From Sperchopsis tessellata (Eukaryota; Arthropoda; Insecta; Coleoptera; Hydrophilidae): a stretch of 42,602 nt of DNA. Below are positions 40,641-42,602 of this stretch, piece by piece; the first letter of the stretch is position 1; the number at the start of each line of letters is the position of its first letter. A program made the translations under genes and the position numbers. The stretch covers positions 1-42,602 of the forward strand of contig JAWQRN010000064.1 in the NCBI GenBank assembly GCA_033557685.1, written 5' to 3'. The notes beneath the pieces were generated by a model. It was not told the DNA's origin. It searched no databases and worked only from the letters and a program-made list of their open reading frames with translations.

Positions 40641-41012
40641 CTATCAACACAATTTTAACTTTATTTGTGATATCAATGAATTTAATAATTTATTAGATAC
40701 ATTGATCACTCCATATTTCAGATAAAGATATTAGCTATTATAAGGTTTGATAGCACCACTTTCTTTAAGCATTACATCATCGCTGATAGCAAAATGAAAC
40801 TCATTTAATTAACTTCTTGTGTTATCATCGATAACAGTCACAAAAACAAAAAAAATTAATGGAATGTGACTTGACGCTTTACTTTTAATGATTGATGTGT
40901 AAAAATTACATAACTTGTTTTTTTTAACAGTTCAAACGTTATTTACAATGTGTAGAATTATAGGTACAGGTGGCAATCTATAGTACAGAAGCTTTCACAA
41001 AAGTTCAACACA
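40641..41012 (-). other. Presumed 3' untranslated region of Tom70
   Basis: Minus-strand signals of ATTAAA type lie at 40889-40884 and of AATAAA type near 40669-40664. Either could be the poly(A) signal. No coding content. Confidence 0.35.
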
Positions 41013-41181
41013 TTATTCCAATGTAGCTTTCAATTGCTGTACGCCGATACCCAGTTTTGTGGTGATTTTAAGCTGAGAAACTGCTGCGTCTCGAAGAGAG
41101 AAAAGATGTGTCATTTCCATCTCGGTTCTTGCGAGTTCTATGGCTTTGTTGAACATATCAATGGCAATCACCAAGTTTCCT
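41013..41181 (-). CDS. Tom70: Mitochondrial import receptor subunit TOM70, last exon (partial gene)
   Basis: TOM70 is an outer-mitochondrial-membrane receptor built of TPR repeats that takes preproteins and carrier precursors from Hsp70/Hsp90. This exon encodes the last 55 residues, starting GNLVIAIDMFNKAIELART and continuing EMEMTHLFSLRDAAVSQLKI, with a TAA stop at 41015-41013. The animal TOM70 C terminus has the same G.LE.AI..FNKAI.LA.TE.EM.HL.SL.DAA..Q pattern, which is its last TPR. The exon starts after a TTTTGTTTTAG acceptor at 41183-41182. One base completes a split codon, probably Arg. No other exon of this gene is visible up to 42602, so the rest lies to the right. The 3' end faces the 3' end of Tpi. 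Confidence 0.88.
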
Positions 41182-41565
41182 CTAAAACAAAAAGTACAAG
41201 TCAATTATATACAATATACAAAAACATTTCTACCGAAGTTACTTTTAATTCTGCAGGGAAGCGTCCGTCGCAAAAAACATTTATTTATCAATATTTTTTC
41301 AAGCTGTTTCAATATTACTGTATTGATATTATAAATGACTGTGGTCTTCTTTGACCTTGAGATTTCAGAAATTTCTCTCTTTGTTATTGGTGTCAAAAAA
41401 AAGGTAGTCCATATTAGAATTGTACACACACGTAGGGCAGTTTCACTTTGCACTTGAGCACTATTAATTAGTTCTATATTTCTCTTCTTCTTCTATGTCA
41501 TATATAAATGTTTGTATGTTGACTATGGTACTTAAGATTACAAATCACAAGTATATTTTTTTAAG

Positions 41566-41592
41566 TATATATATATATATATATATATATAA
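41566..41592. repeat. (TA)n microsatellite
   Basis: About 13 TA units in the last visible Tom70 intron. Confidence 0.85.
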
Positions 41593-41639
41593 ATTGGTGG
41601 TGCCATCTTTTCTTTAATTATTTTTTGTTTCCTTACCAC

Positions 41640-42050
41640 AGGAACAAGGGACCTGATAAACTCATCTTGGTCATGAAACAGTTCATACCATTATGTTCCA
41701 AGATACTAAAGTCTTGGCTAAAGAGCCTCCTTATTTTCCCAGAAAATTCAGAGAAGCCATTGAGGTTTATAATCGCCCCGACAATATTAATAGGGACGAT
41801 CATTTTCAACTTCCCATTGCTTGGAGGATCACCCTCGCTCGTTTCATTCCTCCTACACTCGATAACAACTGGAAACAAATGGAACGGCTCCACCCTAGTG
41901 CACATCCCCCACTCTAGTCCTTGCCTATATAAGCATGATTCAGCTGAGTTTTGATCAATACATTGACTTCATTCGCCTTGAACAGTGGACGAAGCGTCGG
42001 CACTTATTAGAGCCTCTACCCAGTTTCCACCCGGAAACAACATTTATATT
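41640..42050 (+). pseudogene. Penelope-like element: GIY-YIG C-terminal fragment and terminal repeat (family B)
   Basis: The plus frame 41693-41917 reads MFQDTKVLAKEPPYFPRKFR and then EAIEVYNRPDNINRDDHFQL. This is the conserved end of PLE GIY-YIG nucleases (F..TKVLA....Y..R..REA.EI...P.N.NRDDG). A TATATAAG sequence follows near 41923. Then comes the family B terminal repeat (41975-42050) with GTGGACGAAGCGTCGGC and CCACCCGGAAACAACAT. Only the 3' end of the element is present. The frame is fairly intact, which suggests a younger insertion than the others. It lies in a Tom70 intron. Confidence 0.8.
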
Positions 42051-42504
42051 TTGATTCAGTCCACGAGAATTTCTGCACTAGTCATATCATTATTTTGGAG
42101 TAACTGTTGACACCGACTACTTCTTTAGTTTCGAGATTTTCTTTTACAGCTAGTAGTGTTTCGCCATCTTACCCTTTTTCTCTGCATACGCTGCCACAAA
42201 TGTAGTTAGGAATTGCAATAGCCTTCAAAAAGTAATGTCAAGTACCAAATTTAAATTAAATGAATATACAGGTAACCACCGCGTAAGGGATGCGTTCCAG
42301 TCGCGATGAATGGGGGATTTTTCAATATGACGCCTACAACTAAAATAAAAGGTGAAATTAGGCTTGTGAAAGCTTTTTATAGAAAAACTATTCAAATAAT
42401 CACTATTTATTGAAACATTTTTTTTTAATAATAAATAAGTACATATATACATTATCAAGCAAACCGGCCAAGTCGATATATGGAATGATGGTAACAAACT
42501 AAAT

Positions 42505-42548
42505 GCAGTGGAAACGTGTTTCTGATATTAAGACGTCATCAGCACTGC
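42505..42548 (-). ncRNA. Hammerhead-like or three-way-junction element
   Basis: On the minus strand: GCAGTG, then CTGATGA (42542-42536), ten or so bases, ATCAGAAAC, a two-base loop, GTTTCC and ACTGC. The outer GCAGTG/CACTGC stem is perfect (6 bp). Inside, CTGAT/ATCAG and AAAC/GTTT can also pair, giving a three-way junction. The exact CTGATGA and GAAA boxes in the right order match the invariant parts of a hammerhead, although stem II is then not well formed. It is probably the terminal part of another retroelement extending past the window. Confidence 0.4.
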
Positions 42549-42602
42549 TATAGATAGTAATTAGCTGTTTTCCACGTACGATACATATTTCATTCCTTGT
42601 AT

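Noticed and set aside
1..42602. CRISPR arrays, bacterial operons, rRNA or functional tRNA genes
   Set aside because: None seen. Introns, transposon types and gene content are those of an animal nuclear genome.

Overview
The window is AT-rich nuclear DNA from an arthropod, almost certainly an insect and possibly a beetle. Evidence is the intron-split animal genes with GT/AG borders, the insect-like protein sequences, and a dense load of mariner, Tc1, Jockey/CR1-type and Penelope-like elements (PLEs). The exact taxon cannot be read from the sequence.

Three host genes are visible. Triosephosphate isomerase (Tpi, plus strand) has three coding exons at 7552-7774, 32494-32737 and 35615-35891. They join in frame into a complete 247-residue enzyme with all catalytic residues. 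Intron 1 is about 24.7 kb. Inside it, on the opposite strand, sits a sodium-coupled glutamate/aspartate transporter of the SLC1/EAAT family. Its six recognised exons lie between 15245 and 11090 and give 484 residues; the exon carrying the start codon was not found. Near the right edge, the last exon of a Tom70-type mitochondrial import receptor lies on the minus strand (41181-41013), so Tpi and Tom70 converge. A plausible 5' untranslated exon of Tpi lies near 4568-4667.

Nearly everything else is mobile-element debris. 1-365 is a folded-back PLE terminal repeat. 6612-7286 is a short mariner with both inverted ends and TA target duplications. 8170-8760 is a second, ruined mariner. 9290-9355 is a tRNA-like SINE head, and 9800-10245 and 16161-16640 are LINE 3' ends. 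16690-17460 is a PLE GIY-YIG endonuclease, followed by non-LTR reverse-transcriptase debris to 17970. 18985-19420 holds a nearly perfect 111-bp tandem dimer of PLE-terminal sequence. 20745-24370 holds three LINE fragments, and 24407-25800 a PLE terminal foldback and a PLE reverse transcriptase. 27982-28935 is a PLE foldback around another GIY-YIG domain. 29248-30648 is a Tc1-like element with both ends. 38405-39010 and 41640-42050 are further LINE and PLE fragments.

The most interesting signal lies in the PLE terminal repeats. Several unrelated families share the layout (T)TGANNA-T, then stem II, then GAAAC, then GUC, which resembles a degenerate minimal hammerhead ribozyme. A further element at 42505-42548 carries an exact CTGATGA core, GAAAC and a perfect 6-bp closing stem. 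The 111-bp tandem dimer resembles the layout of metazoan retrozymes, but it has lost the putative core. No prokaryotic features, CRISPR arrays or rRNA were seen.
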